Positions 18,661 through 26,098 of a stretch of 46,932 nt of DNA are shown piece by piece. Origin of the DNA: Myxococcales bacterium (GTDB lineage: Bacteria > Myxococcota_A > Polyangia > JAAYKL01); the NCBI GenBank assembly GCA_012522445.1, contig JAAYKL010000129.1, positions 1-46,932 of the forward strand, given 5' to 3'. The notes under the pieces are model-generated. The model saw only the letters and a program-made list of their open reading frames with translations. It did not search any database and was not told where the DNA came from. Within the stretch, counting starts at the first letter, position 1; each line of letters starts with the position of its first letter. Both the position numbers and the translations under genes were made by a program.

Positions 18661-18920
18661 TGCTCTTCCCCTGTCCGTTGCGTCTTGCCCAAAACGCAAC
18701 ATTTGCTGAATGTTCTGTTCCGCTGTGCCAATACTATCCGAAATACGGATCAATGAGTATGCGTCCATTCTTCAACATTTGCCACGTCAAAACAATGCAT
18801 CTGGCGGCAGGCAGGTACAAAGCGCAGCGGTTTGGAAAAAGCAGCGCACGATACCGGTGGCGCAATATCCAAAAATTACATCTCAGGATGCGCCACTTGC
18901 GGGTATAGTCGGCAGCGAAA
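18661..18920. other. Divergent control region between giant TPR gene and kinase gene
   Basis: 260 bases, AT-richer than the genes. A TATAGT at 18904-18909 could be the -10 box of the kinase gene, but no matching -35 box is seen at the right distance. The small perfect dyad ATCCG-AAATA-CGGAT lies near 18738-18752. Ribosome site GGGGAAG for the giant gene is at the left edge. No gene is supported here. Confidence 0.4.
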
Positions 18921-20828
18921 ATGACGCGAGATGACACCAGACACAGAATGCTTGAACGGTATGAGATCCGCGAAGAAATTGGCCGCGGGGGCATGGCGGT
19001 GGTGTACCGCGCCTACGATACCCATCTGCAGCGCGAGGTGGCCATTAAGCTGCTGCATTCGCACTTGATTTCTCACGGTGAAGCCCGCGCGCGATTTGAA
19101 CGAGAGGCGCACTCGGTGGCGCGGCTGATGCACCCATCCATCGTCGGTGTACACGACTACTGCGAAACGGCGGATGGCGAGGTGTTCCTGGTGATGGAGC
19201 TGGTGTCGGGCTTTACCCTGCGGCAGTTTCTCGATCAGCGCGGCTTGGACGAAAGTCACACAGTGATGGCTGAGGTGGCCCTCTTGATCGCCAAAGACAT
19301 TCTTAGTGCGCTGGCAGTGGCCCACGACGAAGGCATCATTCACCGCGATGTCAAACCCGAGAATATTTTGATCTCCGAAAACGGGGAGGTGCGCCTCTCC
19401 GATTTTGGCATTGCGTATCTCGCCGACATCGGCCAAATGACCGTCACGGGTCAAATTTTGGGCTCCCCGATGTACATGTCGCCAGAGCACATCGAGCATG
19501 CCGTCTTGGATGCGCGCGCCGACATTTTTTCAGTGGGCATCATGATGTATGAGATGGCCGTGGGGGTGCTGCCGTTTTCCGGTACCAATCCCCATCAGGT
19601 GATCAAGCGCATTGTCGAAGGCTACTACGATCATCCGCTGAGTTTGAATCCCGCAGTGGGGCACCGCATCGCGTCCATTATTGTCCGTTGTTTGCAGGCA
19701 CAGCCCGAAAGGCGCTTTGCCACTGCAGCGGATGTGATCACCGAAATCGATGCGGCCCTCGCCGAAATGAAGATGCCGCCTTCCTCCCGCACATTGTTGG
19801 CAGCGTTTTTTCAAGACCCCGATGCCGCCGAGGCAGACCTGTTGCGCCAAATTATTCCCCAAACGCTCTCTTTGGGAAAAACGGCATTGCGGACGCGAAG
19901 GCTGCCTGAGGCCATGAACCACTTCAACCGCGTCTTGGCCCTCGACCCCGGCAACACCGCTGCGCTGGATGCGGTGAACATGCTGTCGCGTCAGCGCCGT
20001 CTGCGGCGAAACCTGGAGCGCGTGGCCGTGTTTCTCGCCATGGGCATTACCGTTACGGTGTTGGTGGTGCTGCTCGTGATGGGGTGGTTGCCGGGCCCCG
20101 GTTCGCATGCCAAGGGGGCGCATCCAGAAGGCGAGACTGCGGACAATTTATCGGCTCCGTACGCGCCCATCGCCCCGCCATCGGTGCTGCCAGGACTGTC
20201 TCGGGATGCGGCAGCCGCGACGACAACCCCGCCGCCAGAGACACCGGCTCCCAGCCAAGACACATCTACAATGCCCCAAACGCCCAGCGCAGATGCATCC
20301 GCTGCGGCCACAACACCCCGCGGGCAACTCGTCCGGCCGGGGCGAAAGCACGTGGCATCCACCGTGGAAGCAGAGACGCGCGTGGTCGTGTTCAATCCCT
20401 CGCCGATGAGTGTGGACATCGCTATCGAGGGCGGTGAAACCTTCACCTACAAAACCACAGATCGCTCGCGCACGTTGTCGGTTGGCATGCACAAGATCAC
20501 GTTTACGCCGCGCGACGAACGCCTGCAACCGTTGACCATGGCCGTTGATGTGAAATCCGGCGATGAGCCGCTGTCCATTGGTGCGCGGCTGCGTTGGAAA
20601 CCGGGGACATTGCGGGTGCGCAGCAACGCCGAGGCATCGGTTTCCATCGACGGGGTGATGGGCGGAAAAACCAATGCACCCCTGTCCATATCCTTTGGGG
20701 CGACCCCCGAACGACAGGCGCAGCTCCTGATCACAGCCGATGGATATCGACCGATATCTCGGACGGTACAACTGCAGGCAGCCCAAGCGACTGAAGTGGT
20801 TGTGCACTTGGAAAAAGCAGGCGATTGA
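18921..20828 (+). CDS. Membrane Ser/Thr protein kinase with C-terminal PEGA-like domain
   Basis: 635 residues. Residues 13-280 are a complete Hanks-type kinase: glycine loop GRGGMAVVYR (21-30), ATP lysine in VAIKLL (43), HRDVKPEN (141-148, catalytic D143), DFG (161-163) and SPEH. About 315-355 resemble a single TPR (RLPEAMNHFNRVLALDPGN). A membrane helix lies near 368-392, followed by a Pro/Thr/Ala-rich linker. The last 160 residues look like a PEGA domain (TLRVRSNAEASVSIDG, ITADGYRPISRTV), likely binding cell-wall or surface ligands. All catalytic residues are present, so it should be active. An in-frame ATG at 18951 (MLERYEIREEIG) is an alternative start; neither has a clear ribosome site. 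The downstream genes at 20884 and 21826 follow closely. Confidence 0.92.
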   Translation: MTRDDTRHRMLERYEIREEIGRGGMAVVYRAYDTHLQREVAIKLLHSHLISHGEARARFEREAHSVARLMHPSIVGVHDYCETADGEVFLVMELVSGFTLRQFLDQRGLDESHTVMAEVALLIAKDILSALAVAHDEGIIHRDVKPENILISENGEVRLSDFGIAYLADIGQMTVTGQILGSPMYMSPEHIEHAVLDARADIFSVGIMMYEMAVGVLPFSGTNPHQVIKRIVEGYYDHPLSLNPAVGHRIASIIVRCLQAQPERRFATAADVITEIDAALAEMKMPPSSRTLLAAFFQDPDAAEADLLRQIIPQTLSLGKTALRTRRLPEAMNHFNRVLALDPGNTAALDAVNMLSRQRRLRRNLERVAVFLAMGITVTVLVVLLVMGWLPGPGSHAKGAHPEGETADNLSAPYAPIAPPSVLPGLSRDAAAATTTPPPETPAPSQDTSTMPQTPSADASAAATTPRGQLVRPGRKHVASTVEAETRVVVFNPSPMSVDIAIEGGETFTYKTTDRSRTLSVGMHKITFTPRDERLQPLTMAVDVKSGDEPLSIGARLRWKPGTLRVRSNAEASVSIDGVMGGKTNAPLSISFGATPERQAQLLITADGYRPISRTVQLQAAQATEVVVHLEKAGD

Positions 20829-20883
20829 GTTAGCGTTTGGCGATTGTTGTGCTTCTTTTTTCAATGACCGAGAGGCGGGAGTT

Positions 20884-21825
20884 TTGCCACGACTTTTTCA
20901 TCGGTTCACGTGGGCAGCGGTTGTGTGTGTGCTGGCGATTTTCTGCCGCGCCACGCCCTGCGAAGCCGAAGAGTTTTCCGATTTTGCCGATGCCAAAAAT
21001 GCATGGGATGCGGGTGAGTACGCCGTGGCCAAGGAGCGCTTCGAATCCCTGCTGGCCCAATCCCCCACCAATGAAATGATTTTGCTTGAGACACACAAAT
21101 TTCTCGGCGTGACCTATTTGTTTTTGGGCGACGAGGCCCGCGCCGAAGAGCAATTCGTGCAGTTGCTCAACCGCATGCCAGATTTCCACCTAGACCCGCT
21201 GGTGTTCCCCATCGACGCGGTGGATTTCTTTACGCGCATCAAGCGACAAAACGCCGATCGCTTGGCCGCAGTAGAGGTAGCGCGCCTCGAGGCCGAGAAG
21301 GCCCGCGAAGCCGAAGAGCAGGCAAAGCTGGAGGCCGAAATTGCACGCCTGACCAAGACGGTATACGTGCAAAAAACAGAGGAGAGAAACTCGTTGATTA
21401 CAGCGTTTATGCCGTTTGGTGCCGGCCAATTTCAAAATGGTCACAAGCAAAAAGGCATTGCATTTCTAACGCTGGAGTCCCTGCTGTTGGCCAGCACCGT
21501 AACGACTTTTGCCATGCACGCGAGCCTGGCCAAAAATGCGCCGACGCTGCTTTTCTCGGAGCGCGCTCACAGCGATTATGAGCGCCGCGAGAAGGGGTTG
21601 CGGTTGGCCAATCGCATTAGCTTCATTTCGTTGGCGGTGATCATTGTTGTTGGTATCGCCGACAGCATGGCGCATTACACGCCCTATCGCATCGCGTGGC
21701 GCGAAGTGAACGAAAACCAAGTGCCCCGATCGCTCCGTTCCCGCACGGGCCGTCCGCGTGCACTGCGGCTGTCGCCACACGTTGACGACACCGCTTTTGG
21801 CGTGGGGCTTGGGCGCTCCTTTTAG
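20884..21825 (+). CDS. Exported TPR-like protein with small C-terminal membrane module
   Basis: 313 residues from a TTG at 20884, chosen because AGGCGGGAG lies immediately before it and because it yields a clean signal sequence (LPRLFHRFTWAAVVCVLAIF...CEA). No ATG in frame sits between the kinase stop and this point. Residues 30-110 have TPR-like helices (AWDAGEYAVAKERFESLL). Then comes an Ala/Glu/Lys coiled coil (VARLEAEKAREAEEQAKLEA). After it, NSLITAFMPFGAGQFQNGHK followed by two hydrophobic segments resembles the PGxGQ-type small membrane module known from DUF5683-like proteins. Function is unknown. It lies 55 bases after the kinase gene and abuts the glycosyltransferase gene. Confidence 0.75.
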   Translation: MPRLFHRFTWAAVVCVLAIFCRATPCEAEEFSDFADAKNAWDAGEYAVAKERFESLLAQSPTNEMILLETHKFLGVTYLFLGDEARAEEQFVQLLNRMPDFHLDPLVFPIDAVDFFTRIKRQNADRLAAVEVARLEAEKAREAEEQAKLEAEIARLTKTVYVQKTEERNSLITAFMPFGAGQFQNGHKQKGIAFLTLESLLLASTVTTFAMHASLAKNAPTLLFSERAHSDYERREKGLRLANRISFISLAVIIVVGIADSMAHYTPYRIAWREVNENQVPRSLRSRTGRPRALRLSPHVDDTAFGVGLGRSF

Positions 21826-22575
21826 GTGGCCCATTCTCGTTCCAACATGTCCGCTGCCTTTGCCTTTCCCTCGTTGAGCGTCATCATTTTGATGTTTAAC
21901 GAGGCCGAATCGATTTTGCGCACCTTGGGAGAAACCCACGCGTTCTTGGCGACATATCCGGCTTCTTGGGAGGTGTTGGTCATCGACGACGGGAGCACTG
22001 ATGATGGACCGAAAATGGTGGCGCAGTTTTTTCAGGAGCATGGCGGGGGCCGATTGTGCCGACACGAGCGCAACCTCGGTATGGGCGCAGCGATGCAGAC
22101 CGGCATTCGAGAGGCGCGCATGCCATACTTTGTTTTCAACGCTGCAGATGGGCAAATCCCCGCAGCAGAGCTTGCCAAGATGCTGCCCTTGCTGCGCCAA
22201 GGCGACGTGGTCATTACGCGATATCCCAAAGGGGCGCGCAGCGGGTTTCGGCGTTGTCTGAGTCGTGGATTGCGCCGGTATTTGCAACACGTGGTGCGCA
22301 TTGACGCCTCGTTGGAGGGGCTTTATCTCTTCCCGACGGCACATGCGAAGCGCTGGGCACCTGATATTGCGGCGCATACTTTTTTGTTTAGCTTTGTCTT
22401 GATCCAAAAGGCCATGGATGCGGGGCTCAAACCCGTCTGGGGCACCGTGCGTTGTGTGCCGCGTACAGAGGGAAAGTCCAAGACCTTGCAGTGGCGCAGC
22501 CTCATGCGCGTGGCACGAGAGGCCGTGCGCTTGCGCAGCATGGTGTCCGCCCGTGACGGCAAGGCGCTCAAGTAG
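21826..22575 (+). CDS. Family 2 glycosyltransferase
   Basis: 249 residues. The N-terminal half is a GT-A fold of the DPM1/polyprenyl-phosphate sugar type: SVIILMFNEAESILRTL, the nucleotide-binding VLVIDDGSTDDGP and HERNLGMGAAMQTGIREA. The usual DADxQ acidic motif is replaced by NAADGQIPAAEL, with only one aspartate, which may alter or weaken activity. There is no C-terminal membrane segment. The GTG at 21826 directly follows the previous stop; ATG 21847 (MSAAFAFPSLSV) is an equally possible start, and neither has a good ribosome site. It probably transfers a sugar from a nucleotide donor to a lipid carrier or glycan. Confidence 0.85.
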   Translation: MAHSRSNMSAAFAFPSLSVIILMFNEAESILRTLGETHAFLATYPASWEVLVIDDGSTDDGPKMVAQFFQEHGGGRLCRHERNLGMGAAMQTGIREARMPYFVFNAADGQIPAAELAKMLPLLRQGDVVITRYPKGARSGFRRCLSRGLRRYLQHVVRIDASLEGLYLFPTAHAKRWAPDIAAHTFLFSFVLIQKAMDAGLKPVWGTVRCVPRTEGKSKTLQWRSLMRVAREAVRLRSMVSARDGKALK

Positions 22576-22584
22576 CCAACCCCG

Positions 22585-22995
22585 TTAGGGCATGCGGGTG
22601 CCAAAAACGATTTCATCAAAGGTGCGCCCCGCTTCGCGTCCGACAAAGTGCGTCATGCGCATTTCCTCGACGATGCGTATGTGCTGCCCTTCTGCCAGCT
22701 CCTCTCTGGGAATGGCAACCCAAGTGTCCGAGGGCTTTTCGTCGGTTTTCAGGCGCAAGTAAGTGTAGTCGCGCACGTAGATAATTTCTGCGATGACGCC
22801 GTGCAGCTCTTTTCTTTCGGGGGCGGGCACCGGTATGCCGCTGGGAATCGCTGGCGTGGGCGGGTGCTGCGACGTCTGTTCGCCCATCGGTTGTGCCGCT
22901 GCGCGACCGATTTTCTGCAAGTCATCTCCATCAAGCGATGGCGGCGTGCAGTGCAAACAAAGCAGCAATGTGGCGGGCAGCAAGTATGATTTCAT
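22585..22995 (-). CDS. Secreted NrfJ-like small domain protein
   Basis: 136 residues from ATG 22995, giving the signal MKSYLLPATLLLCLHC, possibly a lipoprotein but with an imperfect lipobox. A Pro-rich linker follows. The C-terminal 70 residues read LHGVIAEIIYVRDYTYLRL, then DTWVAIPREELAEGQHIRI, then MRMTHFVGREAGRTFDEIVF. That is the pattern I know from the small NrfJ-related domain of many deltaproteobacterial secreted proteins (YTYL.V, W.A.P, G, M..F.S..L.RTFD.I.F). NrfJ is named for nitrite reductase clusters, but no nrf gene is near. Converges with the glycosyltransferase gene, ten bases between stops. Confidence 0.7.
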   Translation of the reverse strand: MKSYLLPATLLLCLHCTPPSLDGDDLQKIGRAAAQPMGEQTSQHPPTPAIPSGIPVPAPERKELHGVIAEIIYVRDYTYLRLKTDEKPSDTWVAIPREELAEGQHIRIVEEMRMTHFVGREAGRTFDEIVFGTRMP

Positions 22996-23149
22996 TTTAG
23001 GGCGTGTCTCGCATAAGGGCACAGTGATTGTTTTTTTATCGTGTCGCTTAAAAATGGACAAGAGAGTAAGATGCTTTGAGCGTTTTGGGGGGCTTCGCGT
23101 CTAACATAAAGAAATTTGCGTCAACGCCAAGCGCTTGGAGAAATTGGAC

Positions 23150-24013
23150 ATGCATTACCCCACCTGGAATCGCCCTGCATATCTTCTTATTGTGGCATTT
23201 TTGTTTGCGGTATCTCCCTTTGTTTCGGCAACCGCCCATGCAGACAGCCGCACCGAATATCTGATCAAAATGTTGGAGACCGGCAATACCTATCTCGTGA
23301 AAGTACAGGCGGCGGGCTCTCTGGGGAAGATCCGCGCCACAACCGCTGTCCCCGCCTTGATTCGCGCGCTGGACGACAAAGAGGAATTGGTGGTGATTGC
23401 CGCTGCAACGGCCCTGGGACAAATCGGCGATGCCGCGGCCATTGACGCGCTGCAAAAGCTGTCGCAAACGGCGCGTTCCACAGCGGTGAAGAAGCAGGCG
23501 CGCACCTCCTTGCAAGTGCTGCAAAACGCACCGGTGCCATCCGGTGTCGCGACGCCCGATGTTTCGGCAACGCAGGCGATATATTTGGCCAAAATCGATG
23601 CCATGGGAAACACATCCACGCTCTCCGATGCCGAAGCCGCTCACCTGATGAAGAGCGTTGTCACAGAGGCGTTGACGGCATTGCCCGAAGTGCAGTTGCA
23701 GGCTGCGGGGCTTTCCGAGACGCAAGTGCGCCAAAAGCTTAGCGCTGAGAAATTGCAGGGGTTTATCATCTCGGGCGCCTTGGTGGGCTTGGTCTGGCAC
23801 AGCAACGCGGTTGAAGTTTCGGTTAGTTTGAACGTGTTTAGCAATCCGGATTACAGTTTGTTGATGATGCCCTCAGGCAGTGTAAAAGTGCCGGTCTCTG
23901 CTGCGGCAACGGCACAACCTGCCGCCAAATCTGCGGAACAAAGCAAGGCGGTTCGACGTTTGGTAGACGATATGTTGCGACAGGTGATGGAGGCATTACC
24001 TTCAGTATTGTAG
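23150..24013 (+). CDS. Exported HEAT-repeat protein
   Basis: 287 residues from ATG 23150, which has GGAG nine bases upstream; TTG at 23135 is a weaker alternative. Residues 1-32 are a signal peptide ending SATAHA. Residues 40-125 contain HEAT/PBS-lyase-like repeats (VKVQAAGSLGKIRATTAVPA, VVIAAATALGQIGDAAAIDA). The C-terminal 150 residues form a separate domain with a beta-rich stretch (LQGFIISGALVGLVWHSNAV) and end DDMLRQVMEALPSVL. The function of that part is unknown. Followed after 30 bases by the HAMP membrane protein, so co-transcription is likely. Confidence 0.8.
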   Translation: MHYPTWNRPAYLLIVAFLFAVSPFVSATAHADSRTEYLIKMLETGNTYLVKVQAAGSLGKIRATTAVPALIRALDDKEELVVIAAATALGQIGDAAAIDALQKLSQTARSTAVKKQARTSLQVLQNAPVPSGVATPDVSATQAIYLAKIDAMGNTSTLSDAEAAHLMKSVVTEALTALPEVQLQAAGLSETQVRQKLSAEKLQGFIISGALVGLVWHSNAVEVSVSLNVFSNPDYSLLMMPSGSVKVPVSAAATAQPAAKSAEQSKAVRRLVDDMLRQVMEALPSVL

Positions 24014-24043
24014 GTTGTCACAAAAGAATTTGAGGTCAATTTT

Positions 24044-24673
24044 ATGCCAGAGCACCAAACGGAAAAGACGCTGCCGAGACCACAAAAACGCCAATTAAAA
24101 AATTTTTTAATCGACCGAGGGTTTCAGCTTTCTTGGGTTTTTCGCGTGTCGGTTGTGGCGTTGCTGATTGTGGGGGTGATGGGGTACTTTTTATACAATA
24201 CCCTCGTCCAATCCATCGATCTCGTCATTATTGGTCAATCATCGTCGGTGATGGACGAACACGCCCACCAAAAGCTGGTGGCAGGCGGGGAAGCCACCAA
24301 GGCGGTGACACTATATGTGCTGGTGTCGAGCGCCGTTTTGCTGGTGGCCTTGCTGAGCATTATGACCATCGTGGTGACCCACAAGGTGGCGGGCCCGATG
24401 TACAAAATCCGCCGGCTCTTGCGAAGCATTGATGACGGCAATTTCTTGCTCCGCGAAAGGCTGCGCAAGGGCGATGAAATGCAGCAGGTTTTTTCCGAAT
24501 TGGAAAACACCCTGGCGAAACTTCGGGATGCACGGCGTCAGGATGTTTTGCAGCTGCAAAAGTTAAAAACGCACTTGCCCGACGATGACAATTTTTCGGC
24601 ACCGCGTCGGACACTGCAGCAAATGATTGATCGCTATACCGAGAGCATCGGAGATGTGGAAACGCATCAGTAG
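24044..24673 (+). CDS. Two-helix membrane protein with HAMP domain and no output domain
   Basis: 209 residues; TGAGG lies about ten bases before ATG 24044. Helix 1 (FRVSVVALLIVGVMGYFLYN) and helix 2 (AVTLYVLVSSAVLLVALLSI) flank a periplasmic loop of only about 35 residues. Then comes a HAMP linker (VTHKVAGPMYKIRRLLRSID, then DGNFLLRERLRKGDEMQQVF) and a short coiled coil. No methyl-accepting, kinase or cyclase domain follows. Short proteins with the HKVAGPMY HAMP signature are common in Deltaproteobacteria, but their role is not known to me. Its last seven bases overlap the convergent YraN-family gene. Confidence 0.82.
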   Translation: MPEHQTEKTLPRPQKRQLKNFLIDRGFQLSWVFRVSVVALLIVGVMGYFLYNTLVQSIDLVIIGQSSSVMDEHAHQKLVAGGEATKAVTLYVLVSSAVLLVALLSIMTIVVTHKVAGPMYKIRRLLRSIDDGNFLLRERLRKGDEMQQVFSELENTLAKLRDARRQDVLQLQKLKTHLPDDDNFSAPRRTLQQMIDRYTESIGDVETHQ

Positions 24674-25032
24674 TCCTGCCCAAACGCATTTTCCCAATAC
24701 TCAAAAGCCATGTTGTCCCACAAGATTGTCGCTACGTCGAAGCGCGATGGCATGTGATATAGTCGGCGTTTGACAAGCCAAGATTCAGCAGCCCGGCGGA
24801 TGAGGCGTTGCTTGCGCGGTGTGATGGTTTCTGCCGGGTGGCCCCATTCCGCATTGGTTCGCGTACGTACTTCAACGAAGCAGATGGTTTGCTCTTGCTG
24901 AGCGATAATGTCGATCTCCGCAAACTTCTCTCTGACATTTCTATCGAGAATGCGGTAGCCGCGCTGCATGAGCTGCGTGCAGACGAAGTCTTCGCCGATT
25001 TGTCCTGTGCGCGTGGTGTTTTTGGGCATCAT
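24667..25032 (-). CDS. yraN: YraN/UPF0102 family nuclease-like protein
   Basis: 121 residues from ATG 25032, which has AAGG seven bases upstream; a TTG at 25053 opens the same frame. Typical family features are GQIGEDFVCTQLMQRGYRIL, then RNVREKFAEIDIIAQ with the D of the nuclease-like core, then ICFVEVRTRTNAEWGHPAET with E-x-R in place of the usual E-V-K, and ITPRKQRLIRRAAESWL. The fold is that of Holliday-junction-resolvase-like endonucleases; cellular role is unclear in all bacteria. Length matches the family. Confidence 0.9.
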   Translation of the reverse strand: MMPKNTTRTGQIGEDFVCTQLMQRGYRILDRNVREKFAEIDIIAQQEQTICFVEVRTRTNAEWGHPAETITPRKQRLIRRAAESWLVKRRLYHMPSRFDVATILWDNMAFEYWENAFGQDY

Positions 25033-25162
25033 TTTTGGGCCTTGCTGCTGCAAATGCGTTGTCGCCGCCGCATTCCCGCAAGGGTGCAGGTTTGCTACGA
25101 GTTGTCTTTGCTATAGCAGGTGGGGAGCGTTTGTCTCGAAGGGGTGTGCGGAGGGCGGGGTG

Positions 25163-25747
25163 TCAGTTGCTCTCGACCGGGTCGAGAACTTCAGCGCAGT
25201 ACCATTTCCAGGGTTCGTCGCTGTTTTTGGACGGGGTGCAGATGCGGGGCTCACCGGTGTTCGGATCGGGGGAGCAGGGCGTGTGAATGCAAGAGGGGAC
25301 GCAGTAGCCACCGGGCAGGTTCGGGGGCCCGCCATCAATGGGTTCCATGACCTTTTCGCAGACAGTAGAAGGCGGACATTCGCAAAGGTCATCGTATTTG
25401 TCGGTGTTGTCTTTATACTTGTGTCCTTCGGCGTCCATGCAACGGCAAGAGCAGAAAGAGAATTTGAGTTGCACGGGGCCGTTGTTGCCCTTCCAGCAGG
25501 CCTCCAGATTGTTTTGCTCTTCGCAATTGCCCTTGGAGGCGGTTTGGTTGGGGCGGATTTGCGTGAGGCAGATACGTGTCGCGCATTGGACAGAGCCGGT
25601 TTCGAGGGACCAGGTGACACCCTCTACATCAATGTTGAATTCACCTTTATCCGTTTCGGGGACACAGGGGGCGCCCACCATTTCTTCGGGGCAGCCAGTG
25701 CAGAGGAACATCAAAGCCATCAATAAACCGCCGATGTATCGATACAT
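25163..25747 (-). CDS. Cysteine-rich lipoprotein
   Basis: 194 residues. Signal MYRYIGGLLMALMFLCTGC is followed directly by PEE, so lipidation at the TGC cysteine is likely. The mature protein has about 20 cysteines, including FSFCSCRC and CECPPSTVCEKV, which suggests a disulfide-stabilised surface protein. No family recognised. AAAGG lies about eight bases before the ATG. A promoter candidate is at 25812-25838. It shares style (short signal, Cys-rich, Pro/Asp-rich) with the proteins at 6851 and 1-2022 but no clear homology was seen. Confidence 0.8.
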   Translation of the reverse strand: MYRYIGGLLMALMFLCTGCPEEMVGAPCVPETDKGEFNIDVEGVTWSLETGSVQCATRICLTQIRPNQTASKGNCEEQNNLEACWKGNNGPVQLKFSFCSCRCMDAEGHKYKDNTDKYDDLCECPPSTVCEKVMEPIDGGPPNLPGGYCVPSCIHTPCSPDPNTGEPRICTPSKNSDEPWKWYCAEVLDPVESN

Positions 25748-25811
25748 GTAATAACCTTTCTTTCTGACCTTTGTGAATGGGTGTTTTGTCAGCCTTTTTG
25801 GTTTGCCTCTT

Positions 25812-25838
25812 TTTATATTGCCTGAATTCTTTCGTCAA
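25812..25838 (-). promoter_or_regulatory. Predicted promoter for the Cys-rich lipoprotein gene
   Basis: On the minus strand TTGACG (25838-25833) and TATAAA (25817-25812) are 15 bases apart, a short but accepted spacing. The surrounding 25748-26098 stretch is AT-rich and also carries the oppositely oriented promoter at 25950. Confidence 0.45.
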
Positions 25839-25949
25839 GAACCATAATTATTTTCCACTGGAGACAAAATGACGCTAAAAGCCCAAATTTACAAGGTTTT
25901 TTCAATATCAAAACAAGCTTCTAGCAGCACTGAAAAACGGACAAAGCGC

Positions 25950-25978
25950 TTGACTTTTCATATTGGGAATTTTAACAT
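25950..25978 (+). promoter_or_regulatory. Predicted sigma70-type promoter for the Glt-like operon
   Basis: TTGACT at 25950-25955 and TAACAT at 25973-25978 are separated by exactly 17 bases in AT-rich DNA. Transcription would start near 25985, leaving about 115 bases of leader before ATG 26099. This is the best promoter match in the window. It is the only one found for the five-gene cluster at 26099-35571. Confidence 0.6.
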
Positions 25979-26098
25979 ACGCGCCAGTGTCCTGTGTAAG
26001 TATGCAATTTTGTTGGCAAACTCTGCTTGCGTTGCCAATTACACTTGTGTCAAACAGTGCGCTGTAACTCAAATCTGTTTTTCAGAGAGGGGTAGTCA

